A DNA stretch of 64,000 nucleotides from Nematostella vectensis (taxonomy: Eukaryota; Cnidaria; Anthozoa; Actiniaria; Edwardsiidae), in assembly GCF_932526225.1 (NCBI RefSeq), contig NC_064038.1, positions 16,729,075 to 16,793,074 of the forward strand, read 5' to 3'. Position numbers and translations under genes: made by a program. Each line of letters begins with the position of its first letter. The stretch's first letter is position 1. The notes under the pieces are model-generated. The model was not told the DNA's origin. It ran no database searches and worked only from the letters and a program-made list of their open reading frames with translations. Shown piece by piece: positions 1-14,341 of the stretch.

Positions 1-540
1 CATACCAGTATGGGTTTGCTATCATACCAGTATGGGCTTACTATCATACCAGTATGGGTTTGCTATCATACCAGTATGGGTTTGCTATCATACCAGTATG
101 GGTTTGCCATCATACCAGTATTGGTTTGCCATCATACCAGTATGGGTTTGCTATCATACCAGTATGGGTTTAATATCATACCAGTATGGGTTTGCCATCA
201 TACCAGTATGGGTTTGCCATCATACCAGTATGGGTTTGCCATCATACCAGTAGGGTTTACTATCATACCAGTATGGGTTTGCCATCATACCAGTATGGGT
301 TTGCCATCATACCAGTATGGGTTTGCCATCATACCAGTATGGGTTTGCTGTCATACCAGTAGGGTTTACTATCATACCAGTATGGGTTTGCCATCATACC
401 AGTATGGGTTTGCTATCATACCAGCATGGGTTTACTATCATACCAGTATGGGTTTACTATCATACCATTATGGGTTCGCTATCATACCAGTATGGGTTTG
501 CCATCATACCAGTATGGGTTTACTATCATACCAGTAGGGT

Positions 541-2180
541 TTACTATCATACCAGTAGGGTTTACCATCATAGCAGTATTGTGTTTGCTATCATACCAGT
601 ATGGGTTTGCTATCATACCAGTATGGGTTTGCTATCATACCAGTATGGGTTTACTATCATACCAGTATGGGTTTACTATCATACCAGTATGGGTTTACTA
701 TCATATCATTATGGGTTTGCTATCATACCAGTATGGGTTTGCCATCATACCAGTATGGGTTTACTATCATACCAGTAGGGTTTACTATCATACCAGTAGG
801 GTTTACCATCATAGCAGTATGGGTTTGCTATCATACCAGTATGGGTTTGCTATCATACCAGTATCGGTTTGCTATCATACCAGTATGGGTTTACTATCAT
901 ACCAGTATGTGTTTACTATCATACCAGTATGAGTTTGCTATAATACCAGTATGGGTTTGCCATGATACCAGTATGGGTTTGCCATCATACCAGTATGGGT
1001 TTGCCATCATACCAGTATGGGTTTGCCGTCATACCAGTATGGGTTTGCTATCATACCAGTATGGGTTTGCTATCATACCAGTATGGGTTTGCTATCATAC
1101 CAGTATGGGTTTCCTATCATACCAGTATGGGTTTACTATCATACCATTATGGGTTTGCTATCATACCAGTATGGGTTTACTATCATACCAGTATGGGTTT
1201 ACTATCATACCAGTATGGGTTTGCTATCATACCAGTATGGGTTTGCTATCATACCAGTATGGGTTTACTATCATACCAGTATGGGTTTCCTATCATACCA
1301 GTATGGGTTTCCTATCATACCAGTATGGGTTTACTATCATACCATTATGGGTTTGCTATCATACCAGTATGGGTTTACTATCATACCAGTATGGGTTTAC
1401 TATCATACCAGTATGGGTTTGTTATCATACCAGTATGGGTTTGCTATCATACCAGTATGGGTTTACTATCATACCAGTATGGGTTTACTATCATAGCAGT
1501 ATGGGTCTGCTATCATACCAGTATGGGTTTGCTATTATACCAGTATGGGTTTACTATCATACCAGTATGGGTATACTATCATACCAGTATGGGTTTACTA
1601 TCATACCATTATGGGTTTGCTATCATACCAGTATGGGTTTGCCATCATACCAGTATGGGTTTACTATCATACCAGTAGGGTTTACCATCATAGCAGTATG
1701 GGTTTGCTATCATACCAGTATGGGTTTGCTATCCTACCAGTATGGGTTTGCTATCATACCAGTATGGGTTTGCTATCATACCAGTATGGGATTGCTATCA
1801 TACCAGTAGGGTTTACTATCATACCAGTATGGGTTTACTATCATACCAGTATGGGTTTGCCATCATACCAGTATGGGCTTACTATCATACCAGTTTGGGT
1901 TTGCTATCATACCAGTATGGGTTTGCTATCATACCAGTATGGGTTTGCCATCATACCAGTATTGGTTTGCCATCATACCAGTATGGGTTTGCTATCATAC
2001 CAGTATGGGTTTAATATCATACCAGTATGGGTTTGCCATCATACCAGTATGGGTTTGCCATCATACCAGTATGGGTTTGCCATCATACCAGTAGGGTTTA
2101 CTATCATACCAGTATGGGTTTGCTATCATACCAGTATGGGTTTGCTATCATACCAGTATGGGCTTACTATCATACCAGTA
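541..2180 (+). repeat. Higher-order block A, copy 1
   Basis: The order of variant units here recurs in 3891-5480. The offset is 3,350 bp at the left end (marker CAGTATTGTGTTT at 576 and 3926) and 3,306 bp from about 1.0 kb on (for example the GGGTATACT unit near 1570 and 4876). The 44-bp change in offset equals two monomers gained or lost. Boundaries are approximate because they were judged from variant order. Confidence 0.75.
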
Positions 2181-3890
2181 TGGGTTTGCTATCATACCAG
2201 TATGGGTTTACTATCATACCATTATGGGTTTGCTATCATACCAGTATGGGTTTGCTATCCTACCAGTATGGGTTTGCTATCATACCAGTATGGGTTTGCT
2301 ATCATACCAGTATGGGTTTGTTATCATACCAGTATGGGTTTACTATCATACCAGTATGGGTTTACTATCATACCATTATGGGTTTGCTATCATACCAGTA
2401 TGGGTTTGCCATCATACCAGTATGGGTTTACTATCATACCAGTAGGGTTTACTATCATACCAGTAGGGTTTACCATCATAGCAGTATGGGTTTGCTATCA
2501 TACCAGTATGGGTTTGCTATCATACCAGTATGGGTTTGCTATCATACCAGTATGGGTTTACTATCATACCATTATGGGTTTGCTATCATACCAGTATGGG
2601 TTTGCCATCATACCAGTATGGGTTTACTATAATACCAGTAGGGTTTACTATCACACAAGTAGGGTTTACCATCATAGCAGTATCGTGTTTGCTATCATAC
2701 CAGTATGGGTTTGCTATCATACCAGTATGGGTTTGCTATCATACCAGTATGGGTTTGCTATCATACCAGTATGGGTTTACTATCATACCAGTATGGGTTT
2801 ACTATCATACCATTATGGGTTTGCTATCATACCAGTATGGGTTTGCCATCATACCAGTATGGGTTTACTATCATACCAGTAGGGTTTACTATCATACCAG
2901 TAGGGTTTACCATCATAGCAGTATGGGTTTGCTATCATACCAGTATGGGTTTGCTATCATACCAGTATGGGTTTGCTATCATACCAGTATGGGTTTACTA
3001 TTATACCAGTATGGGTTAACTATCATACCAGTATGAGTTTGCTATCATACCAGTATGGTTTGCTATCATACCAGTATGGGTTTACTATCATACCAGTATG
3101 GGTTTACTATCATACCATTATGGGTTTGCTATCATACCAGTATGGGTTTGCCATCATACCAGTATGGGTTTACTATCATACCAGTAGGGTTTACTATCAT
3201 ACCAGTTGGGTTTACCATCATAGCAGTATTGTGTTTGCTATCATACCAGTATGGGTTTGCTATCATACCAGTATGGGTTTACTATCATACCAGTATGGGT
3301 TTACTATCATACCATTATGGGTTTGCTATCATACCAGTATGGGTTTGCCATCATACCAGTATGGGTTTACTATCATACCAGTAGGGTTTACTATCATACC
3401 AGTAGGGTTTACTATCATTAGCAGTATGGGTTTGCTATCATACCAGTATGGGTTTGCTATCATACCAGTATCGGTTTGCTATCATACCAGTATGGGTTTA
3501 CTATCATACCAGTATGGGTTTACTATCATACCAGTATGAGTTTGCTATCATACCAGTATGGGTTTGCCATGATACCAGTATGGGTTTGCCATCATACCAG
3601 TATGGGTTTACTATCATACCATTATGGGTTTGCTATCATACCAGTATGGGTTTGCCATCATACCAGTATGGGTTTACTATCATACCAGTAGGGTTTACTA
3701 TCATACCAGTAGGGTTTACCATCATAGCAGTATGGGTTTGCTATCATACCAGTATGGGTTTGCTATCATACCAGTATGGGTTTGCTATCATACCAGTATG
3801 GGTTTACTATCATACCATTATGGGTTTGCTATCATACCAGTATGGGTTTGCCATCATACCAGTATGGGTTTACTATCATACCAGTAGGGT

Positions 3891-5480
3891 TTACTATCAC
3901 ACCAGTAGGGTTTACCATCATAGCAGTATTGTGTTTGCTATCATACCAGTATGGGTTTGCTATCATACCAGTATGGGTTTACTATCATACCAGTATGGGT
4001 TTACTATCATATCATTATGGGTTTGCTATCATACCAGTATTGGTTTGCCATCATACCAGTATGGGTTTACTATCATACCAGTAGGGTTTACTATCATACC
4101 AGTAGGGTTTACCATCATAGCAGTATGGGTTTGCTATCATACCAGTATGGGTTTGCTATCATACCAGTATCGGTTTGCTATCATACCAGTATGGGTTTAC
4201 TATCATACCAGTATGGGTTTACTATCATACCAGTATGAGTTTGCTATCATACCAGTATGGGTTTGCCATGATACCAGTATGGGTTTGCCATCATACCAGT
4301 ATGGGTTTGCCATCATACCAGTATGGGTTTGCCGTCATACCAGTATGGGTTTGCTATCATACCAGTATGGGTTTGCTATCATACCAGTATGGGTTTGCTA
4401 TCATACCTGTATGGGTTTCCTATCATACCAGTATGGGTTTACTATCATACCATTATGGGTTTGCTATCATACCAGTATGGGTTTACTATCATACCAGTAT
4501 GGGTTTACTATTATACCAGTATGGGTTTGCTATCATACCAGTATGGGTTTGCTATCATACCAGTATGGGTTTACTATCATACCAGTATGGGTTTACTATC
4601 ATACCAGTATGGGTTTCCAATCATACCAGTATGGGTTTACTATCATACCATTATGGGTTTGCTATCATACCAGTATGGGTTTACTATCATACCAGTATGG
4701 GTTTACTATCATACCAGTATGGGTTTGCTATCATACCAGTATGGGTTTGCTATCATACCAGTATGGGTTTACTATCATACCAGTATGGGTTTACCATCAT
4801 AGCAGTATGGGTTTGCTATCATACCAGTATGGGTTTGCTATTATACCAGTATGGGTTTGCTATCATACCAGTATGGGTATACTATCATACCAGTATGGGT
4901 TTACTATCATACCATTATGGGTTTGCTATCATACCAGTATGGGTTTGCCATCATACCAGTATGGGTTTACTATCATACCAGTAGGGTTTACCATCATAGC
5001 AGTATGGGTTTGCTATCATACCAGTATGGGTTTGCTATCCTACCAGTATGGGTTTGCTATCATACCAGTATGGGTTTGCTATCATACCAGTATGGGATTG
5101 TTATCATACCAGTAGGGTTTACTATCATACCAGTATGGGTTTACTATCATACCAGTATGGGTTTGCCATCATACCAGTATGGGCTTACTATCATACCAGT
5201 TTGGGTTTGCTATCATACCAGTATGGGTTTGCTATCATACCAGTATGGGTTTGCCATCATACCAGTATTGGTTTGCCATCATACCAGTATGGGTTTGCTA
5301 TCATACCAGTATGGGTTTAATATCATACCAGTATGGGTTTGCCATCATACCAGTATGGGTTTGCCATCATATTAGTATGGGTTTGCCATCATACCAGTAG
5401 GGTTTACTATCATACCAGTATGCGTTTGCTATCATACCAGTATGGGTTTGCTATCATACCAGTATGGGCTTACTATCATA
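3891..5480 (+). repeat. Higher-order block A, copy 2
   Basis: Second copy of the block at 541-2180. It carries the same rare variants in the same order, including GGGTATACT, GGGATTG, CAGTTTGGG and GGGTTTAATATC, with isolated base changes. It overlaps the start of block B (4825-6710), so the two higher-order types share this stretch. Confidence 0.75.
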
Positions 5481-6710
5481 CCAGTATGGGTTTGCTATCA
5501 TACCAGTATGGGTTTGCTATCATACCAGTATGGGTTTGCCATCATACCAGTATTGGTTTGCCATCATACCAGTATGGGTTTGCTATCATACCAGTATGGG
5601 TTTAATATCATACCAGTATGGGTTTGCCATCATACCAGTATGGGTTTGCCATCATACCAGTATGGGTTTGCCATCATACCAGTAGGGTTTACTATCATAC
5701 CAGTATGGGTTTGCCATCATACCAGTATGGGTTTGCCATCATACCAGTATGGGTTTGCCATCATACCAGTATGGGTTTGCCATCATACCAGTATGGGTTT
5801 GCCGTCATACCAGTATGGGTTTGCTATCATACCAGTATGGGTTTGCTATCATACCAGTATGGGTTTGCTATCATACCAGTATGGGTTTCCTATCATACCA
5901 GTATGGGTTTACTATCATACCATTATGGGTTTGCTATCATACCAGTATGGGTTTACTATCATACCAGTATGGGTTTACTATCATACCAGTATGGGTTTCC
6001 TATCATACCAGTATGGGTTTACTATCATACCATTATGGGTTTGCTATCATACCAGTATGGGTTTGCCATCATACCAGTAGGGTTTACTATCATACCAGTA
6101 TGGGTTTGCCATCATACCAGTATGGGTTTGCTATCATACCAGTTTTGTTTTGCCGTCATACCAGTATGGGTTTGCTATTATACCAGTATGGGTTTGCCAT
6201 CATACCAGTATGGGTTTGCCATCATACCAGTATGGGTTTGCCGTCATACCAGTATTGGTTTGCCATCATACCAGTATGGGTTTGCTATCATACCAGTATG
6301 GGTTTACTATCATACCAGTATGGGTTTACTATCATACCAGTATGGGTTTACTATCATACCATTATGGGTTTGCTATCATACCAGTATGGGTTTGCCATCA
6401 TACCAGTATGGGTTTACTATCATACCAGTAGGGTTTACTATCATACCAGTAGGGTTTACCATCATAGCAGTATTGTGTTTGCTATCATACCAGTATGGGC
6501 TTGCTATCATACCAGTATGGGTTTGCTATCATACCAGTATAGGTTTGCTATCATACCAGTATGGGTTTACTATCATACCAGTATGGGTTTACTATCATAC
6601 CATTATGGGTTTGCTATCATACCAGTATGGGTTTGCCATCATACCAGTATGGGTTTACTATCATACCAGTAGGGTTTACTATCATACCAGTAGGGTTTAC
6701 CATCATAGCA
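4825..6710 (+). repeat. Higher-order block B, copy 1
   Basis: The variant order recurs at 8663-10504. The offset is 3,838 bp at the left part and 3,794 bp at the right part, again a difference of exactly two monomers. Shared rare markers include CAGTTTTGTTTTGCC (6141 and about 9935), CAGTTTGGG, and runs of GGGTTTGCCATC units. Past 6710 the copies diverge: one goes on with CAGTATTGTG, the other with CAGTATGGG. Confidence 0.75.
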
Positions 6711-7005
6711 GTATTGTGTTTGCTATCATACCAGTATGGGCTTGCTATCATACCAGTATGGGTTTGCTATCATACCAGTATAGGTTTGCTATCATACCAG
6801 TATGGGTTTACTATCATACCAGTATGGGTTTACTATCATACCATTATGGGTTTGCTATCATACCAGTATGGGTTTGCCATTATACCAGTATGGGTTTACT
6901 ATCATACCAGTAGGGTTTACTATCACACCAGTAGGGTTTACCATCATAGCAGTATTGTGTTTGCTATCATACCAGTATGGGTTTGCTATCATACCAGTAA
7001 GGGTT
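6235..7005 (+). repeat. Clear stretch of the 241-bp, 11-unit higher-order repeat
   Basis: The rare 23-bp unit with CAGTATTGTGTTT recurs with GTGTTT at 6475, 6716 and 6957, exactly 241 bp apart each time. One period is eight 22-bp units, two 21-bp units and one 23-bp unit (176 + 42 + 23 = 241). The same 241-bp step is seen between neighbouring variants near 11.65/11.89 kb, 15.63/15.87 kb and 37.91/38.15 kb, so it is a general intermediate period of the array. Confidence 0.8.
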
Positions 7006-8662
7006 TGCTATCATACCAGTATGGGTTTGCCATCATACCAGTATGGGTTTACTATCATACCAGTATGGGTTTACTATCATACCATTATGGGTTTGCCATC
7101 ATACCAGTATGGGTTTGCCGTCATACCAGTATTGGTTTGCCATCATACCAGTATGGGTTTGCTATCATACCAGTATGGGTTTACTATCATACCAGTATGG
7201 GTTTACTATCATACCAGTATGGGTTTACTATCATACCATTATGGGTTTGCTATCATACCAGTATGGGTTTGCCATCATACCAGTATGGGTTTACTATCAT
7301 ACCAGTAGGGTTTACTATCATACCAGTAGGGTTTACCATCATAGCAGTATTGTGTTTGCTATCATACCAGTATGGGCTTGCTATCATACCAGTATGGGTT
7401 TGCTATCATACCAGTATAGGTTTGCTATCATACCAGTATGGGTTTACTATCATACCAGTATGGGTTTACTATCATACCATTATGGGTTTGCTATCATACC
7501 GGTATTGGTTTGCCATCATACCAGTATGGGTTTACTATCATAACAGTAGGGTTTACTATCATACCAGTAGGGTTTACCATCATAGCAGTATGGGTTTGCT
7601 ATCATACCAGTATGGGTTTGCTATCATACCAGTATGGGTTTGCTATCATACCAGTATGGGTTTACTATTATACCAGTATGGGTTTACTATCATACCAGTA
7701 TGAGTTTGCTATTATACCAGTATGGGTTTGCCATTATACCAGTATGGGTTTGCCATCATACCAGTATGGATTTACTATCATACCATTATGGGTTTGCTAT
7801 CATACCAGTATGGGTTTACTATCATACCAGTATGGGTTTACTATCATACCAGTATGGGTTTGCTATCATACCAGTATGGGTTTGCTATCATACCAGTATG
7901 GGCTTGCTATCATACCAGTATGGGTTTACTATCATACCATTATGGGTTTGCTATCATACCAGTATGGGTTTACTATCATACCATTATGGGTTTGCTATCA
8001 TACCAGTATGGGTTTGCCATCATACCAGTATGGGTTTGCCGTCATACCAGTATGGGTTTGCTATCATACCATTATGGGTTTGCTATCATACCAGTATGGG
8101 TTTACTATCATACCAGTATGGGTTTACTATCATACCAGTATGGGTTTCCAATCATACCAGTATGGGTTTACTATCATACCATTATGGGTTTGCTATCATA
8201 CCAGTATGGGTTTGCTATCATACCAGTATGGGTTTGCTATCATACCAGTATAGGTTTGCTATCATACCAGTATGGGTTTACTATCATACCAGTATGGGTT
8301 TACTATCATACCAGTATGGGTTTACCATCATAGCAGTATGGGTTTGCTATCATACCAGTATGGGTTTGCTATTATACCAGTATGGGTTTGCTATCATACC
8401 AGTATGGGTTTACCATCATAGCAGTATGGGTTTGCTATCATACCAGTATGGGTTTGCTATCCTACCAGTATGGGTTTGCTATCATACCAGTATGGGTTTG
8501 CTATCATACCAGTATGGGTTTGCTATCATACCAGTATGGGTTTACTATCATACAAGTATGGGTTTACTATCATACCATTATGGGTTTGCTATCATACCAG
8601 TATGGGTTTGCCATCATACCAGTATGGGTTTACTATCATACCAGTAGGGTTTACTATCATAC

Positions 8663-10504
8663 CAGTATGGGTTTGCTATTATACCAGTATGGGTTTGCTA
8701 TCATACCAGTATGGGTATACTATCATACCAGTATGGGTTTACTATCATACCATTATGGGTTTGCTATCATACCAGTATGGGTTTGCCATCATACCAGTAT
8801 GGGTTTACTATCATACCAGTAGGGTTTACCATCATAGCAGTATGGGTTTGCTATCATACCAGTATGGGTTTGCTATCCTACCAGTATGGGTTTGCTATCA
8901 TACCAGTATGGGTTTGCTATCATACCAGTATGGGATTGTTATCATACCAGTAGGGTTTACTATCATACCAGTATGGGTTTACTATCATACCAGTATGGGT
9001 TTGCCATCATACCAGTATGGGCTTACTATCATACCAGTTTGGGTTTGCTATCATACCAGTATGGGTTTGCTATCATACCAGTATGGGTTTGCCATCATAC
9101 CAGTATTGGTTTGCCATCATACCAGTATGGGTTTGCTATCATACCAGTATGGGTTTAATATCATACCAGTATGGGTTTGCCATCATACCAGTATGGGTTT
9201 GCCATCATACCAGTATGGGTTTGCCATCATACCAGTAGGGTTTACTATCATACCAGTATGCGTTTGCTATCATACCAGTATGGGTTTGCTATCATACCAG
9301 TATGGGCTTACTATCATACCAGTATGGGTTTGCTATCATACCAGTATGGGTTTGCCATCATACCAGTATGGGTTTGCTATCATACCAGTATGGGTTTAAT
9401 ATCATACCAGTATGGGTTTGCCATCATACCAGTATGGGTTTGCCATCATACCAGTATGGGTTTGCCATCATACCAGTAGGGTTTACTATCATACCAGTAT
9501 GGGTTTGCCATCATACCAGTATGGGTTTGCCATCATACCAGTATGGGTTTGCCATCATACCAGTATGGGTTTGCCATCATACCAGTATGGGTTTGCCGTC
9601 ATACCAGTATGGGTTTGCTATCATACCAGTATGGGTTTGCTATCATACCAGTATGGGTTTGCTATCATACCAGTATGGGTTTCCTATCATACCAGTATGG
9701 GTTTACTATCATACCATTATGGGTTTGCTATCATACCAGTATGGGTTTACTATCATACCAGTATGGGTTTACTATCATACCAGTATGGGTTTCCTATCAT
9801 ACCAGTATGAGTTTACTATCATACCATTATGGGTTTGCTATCATACCAGTATGGGTTTCCCATCATACCAGTAGGGTTTACTATCATACCAGTATGGGTT
9901 TGCCATCATACCAGTATGGGTTTGCTATCATACCAGTTTTGTTTTGCCGTCATACCAGTATGGGTTTGCTATTATACCAGTATGGGTTTGCCATCATACC
10001 AGTATGGGTTTGCCATCATACCAGTATGGGTTTGCCGTCATACCAGTATTGGTTTGCCATCATACCAGTATGGGTTTGCTATCATACCAGTATGGGTTTA
10101 CTATCATACCAGTATGGGTTTACTATCATACCAGTATGGGTTTACTATCATACCATTATGGGTTTGCTATCATACCAGTATGGGTTTGCCATCATACCAG
10201 TATGGGTTTACTATCATACCAGTAGGGTTTACTATCATACCAGTAGGGTTTACCATCATAGCAGTATTGTGTTTGCTATCATACCAGTATGGGCTTGCTA
10301 TCATACCAGTATGGGTTTGCTATCATACCAGTATAGGTTTGCTATCATACCAGTATGGGTTTACTATCATACCAGTATGGGTTTACTATCATACCATTAT
10401 GGGTTTGCTATCATACCAGTATGGGTTTGCCATCATACCAGTATGGGTTTACTATCATACCAGTAGGGTTTACTATCATACCAGTAGGGTTTACCATCAT
10501 AGCA
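8663..10504 (+). repeat. Higher-order block B, copy 2
   Basis: Second copy of 4825-6710. A further copy of most of this block lies at about 40.1-42.1 kb, 31,562 to 31,584 bp further on, so this block type exists at least three times in the window. Confidence 0.75.
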
Positions 10505-12284
10505 GTATGGGTTTGCTATCATACCAGTATGGGTTTGCTATCATACCAGTATGGGTTTGCTATCATACCAGTATGGGTTTACTATTATACCAGTATGGGT
10601 TTACTATCATACCAGTATGAGTTTGCTATCATACCAGTATGGGTTTGCCATTATACCAGTATGGGTTTGCCATCATACCAGTATGGGTTTACTATCATAC
10701 CATTATGGGTTTGCTATCATACCAGTATGGGTTTACTATCATACCAGTATGGGTTTACTATCATACCAGTATGGGTTTGCTATCATACCAGTATGGGTTT
10801 GCTATCATACCAGTATGGGCTTGCTATCATACCAGTATGGGTTTACTATCATACCATTATGGGTTTGCTATCATACCAGTATGGGTTTACTATCATACCA
10901 TTATGGGTTTGCTATCATACCAGTATGGGTTTGCCATCATACCAGTATGGGTTTACTATCATACCAGTATGGGTTTGCCATCATACCAGTATGGGCTTAC
11001 TATCATACCAGTTTGGGTTTGCTATCATACCAGTATGGGTTTGCTATCATACCAGTATGGGTTTGCCATCATACCAGTATTGGTTTGCCATCATACCAGT
11101 ATGGGTTTGCTATCATACCGGTATGGGTTTAATATCATACCAGTATGGGTTTGCCATTATACCAGTATGGGTTTGCCATCATACCAGTATGGGTTTGCCA
11201 TCATACCAGTAGGGTTTACTATCATACCAGTATGGGTTTGCTATCATACCAGTATGGGTTTGCTATCATACCAGTATGGGCTTACTATCATACCAGTATG
11301 GGTTTGCTATCATACCAGTATGGGTTTACTATCATACCATTATGGGTTTGCTATCATACCAGTATGGGTTTGCTATCCTACCAGTATGGGTTTGCTATCA
11401 TACCAGTATGGGTTTGCTATCATACCAGTATGGGTTTGCTATCATACCAGTATGGTTTTACTATCATACAAGTATGGGTTTACTATCATACCATTATGGG
11501 TTTGCTATCATACCAGTATGGGTTTGCCATCATACCAGTATGGGTTTACTATCATACCAGTAGGGTTTACTATCATACCAGTAGGGTTTACCATCATAGC
11601 AGTATGGGTTTGCTATCATACCAGTATGGGTTTGCTATCATACCAGTATGGGCTTGCTATCATACCAGTATGGGTTTACTATCATACCATTATGGGTTTG
11701 CTATCATACCAGTATGGGTTTGCCATCATACCAGTATGGGTTTACTATCATACCAGTAGGGTTTACTATCACACCAGTAGGGTTTACCATCATAGCAGTA
11801 TTGTGTTTGCTATCATACCAGTATGGGTTTGCTATCATACCAGTAAGGGTTTGCTATCATACCAGTATGGGTTTGCCATCATACCAGTATGGGTTTACTA
11901 TCATACCAGTATGGGTTTACTATCATACCATTATGGGTTTGCCATCATACCAGTATGGGTTTGCCGTCATACCAGTATTGGTTTGCCATCATACCAGTAT
12001 GGGTTTGCTATCATACCAGTATGGGTTTACTATCATACCAGTATGGGTTTACTATCATACCAGTATGGGTTTACTATCATACCATTATGGGTTTGCTATC
12101 ATACCAGTATGGGTTTGCCATCATACCAGTATGGGTTTACTATCATAACAGTAGGGTTTACTATCATACCAGTAGGGTTTACCATCATAGCAGTATGGGT
12201 TTGCTATCATACCAGTATGGGTTTGCTATCATACCAGTATGGGTTTGCTATCATACCAGTATGGGTTTACTATCATACCAGTAT

Positions 12285-13392
12285 GGGTTTACTATCATAC
12301 CAGTATGGGTTTACTATCATACCATTATGGGTTTGCTATCATACCAGTATTGGTTTGCCATCATACCAGTATGGGTTTACTATCATAACAGTAGGGTTTA
12401 CTATCATACCAGTAGGGTTTACCATCATAGCAGTATGGGTTTGCTATCATACCAGTATGGGTTTGCTATCATACCAGTATGGGTTTGCTATCATACCAGT
12501 ATGGGTTTACTATTATACCAGTATGGGTTTACTATCATACCAGTATGAGTTTGCTATTATACCAGTATGGGTTTGCCATTATACCAGTATGGGTTTGCCA
12601 TCATACCAGTATGGATTTACTATCATACCATTATGGGTTTGCTATCATACCAGTATGGGTTTACTATCATACCAGTATGGGTTTACTATCATACCAGTAT
12701 GGGTTTGCTATCATACCAGTATGGGTTTGCTATCATACCAGTATGGGCTTGCTATCATACCAGTATGGGTTTACTATCATACCATTATGGGTTTGCTATC
12801 ATACCAGTATGGGTTTACTATCATACCATTATGGGTTTGCTATCATACCAGTATGGGTTTGCCATCATACCAGTATGGGTTTGCCGTCATACCAGTATGG
12901 GTTTGCTATCATACCATTATGGGTTTGCTATCATACCAGTATGGGTTTGCCATCATACCAGTATGGGTTTACTATCATACCAGTAGGGTTTACTATCATA
13001 CCAGTAGGGTTTACCATCATAGCAGTATGGGTTTGCTATCATACCAGTATGGGTTTGCTATCATACCAGTATGGGTTTGCTATCATACCAGTATAGGTTT
13101 GCTATCATACCAGTATGGGTTTACTATCATACCAGTATGGGTTTACTATCATACCAGTATGGGTTTACCATCATAGCAGTATGGGTTTGCTATCATACCA
13201 GTATGGGTTTGCTATTATACCAGTATGGGTTTGCTATCATACCAGTATGGGTTTACCATCATAGCAGTATGGGTTTGCTATCATACCAGTATGGGTTTGC
13301 TATCCTACCAGTATGGGTTTGCTATCATACCAGTATGGGTTTGCTATCATACCAGTATGGGTTTGCTATCATACCAGTATGGGTTTACTATT
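12285..13392 (+). repeat. Internal duplication at 2,057-bp spacing, first member
   Basis: This 1.1-kb string of variants recurs at 14342-15449 (offset 2,057 bp). It includes GTATGAG followed by GCTATTATACC, and GTATGGATTTACT. The whole pair recurs 9,367 bp on, in copy 2 (about 21652-22759 and 23709-24816). Later higher-order units (for example 31.1-32.0 kb) have it only once, so the duplication is private to the two 9,367-bp copies. Confidence 0.8.
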
Positions 13393-14341
13393 ATACCAGT
13401 ATGGGTTTGCCATTATACCAGTATGGGTTTGCCATCATACCAGTATGGATTTACTATCATACCATTATGGGTTTGCTATCATACCAGTAGGGTTTACCAT
13501 CATAGCAGTATTGTGTTTGCTATCATACCAGTATGGGTTTGCTATCATACCAGTAAGGGTTTGCTATCATACCAGTATGGGTTTGCCATCATACCAGTAT
13601 GGGTTTACTATCATACCAGTATGGGTTTACTATCATACCATTATGGGTTTGCCATCATACCAGTATGGGTTTGCCGTCATACCAGTATTGGTTTGCCATC
13701 ATACCAGTATGGGTTTGCTATCATACCAGTATGGGTTTACTATCATACCAGTATGGGTTTACTATCATACCAGTATGGGTTTACTATCATACCATTATGG
13801 GTTTGCTATCATACCAGTATGGGTTTGCCATCATACCAGTATGGGTTTACTATCATAACAGTAGGGTTTACTATCATACCAGTAGGGTTTACTATCATAC
13901 CAGTAGGGTTTACCATCATAGCAGTATGGGTTTGCTATCATACCAGTATAGGTTTGCTATCATACCAGTATGGGTTTACTATCATACCAGTATGGGTTTA
14001 CTATCATACCATTATGGGTTTGCTATCATACCAGTATTGGTTTGCCATCATACCAGTATGGGTTTACTATCATAACAGTAGGGTTTACTATCATACCAGT
14101 AGGGTTTACCATCATAGCAGTATGGGTTTGCTATCATACCAGTATGGGTTTGCTATCATACCATTATGGGTTTGCTATCATACCAGTATGGGTTTGCCAT
14201 CATACCAGTATGGGTTTACTATCATAACAGTAGGGTTTACTATCATACCAGTAGGGTTTGCTATCATACCAGTATGGGCTTGCTATCATACCAGTATGGG
14301 TTTGCTATCATACCAGTATAGGTTTGCTATCATACCAGTAT

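Noticed and set aside
10639-13176. 845-codon open frame, and the many similar + strand frames between 1 and 60931
   Set aside because: They follow directly from a stop-free 22-bp monomer read in rotating frames. All three frames are open at once, the peptide is the bare 22-residue repeat, and there is no start context, signal or domain.
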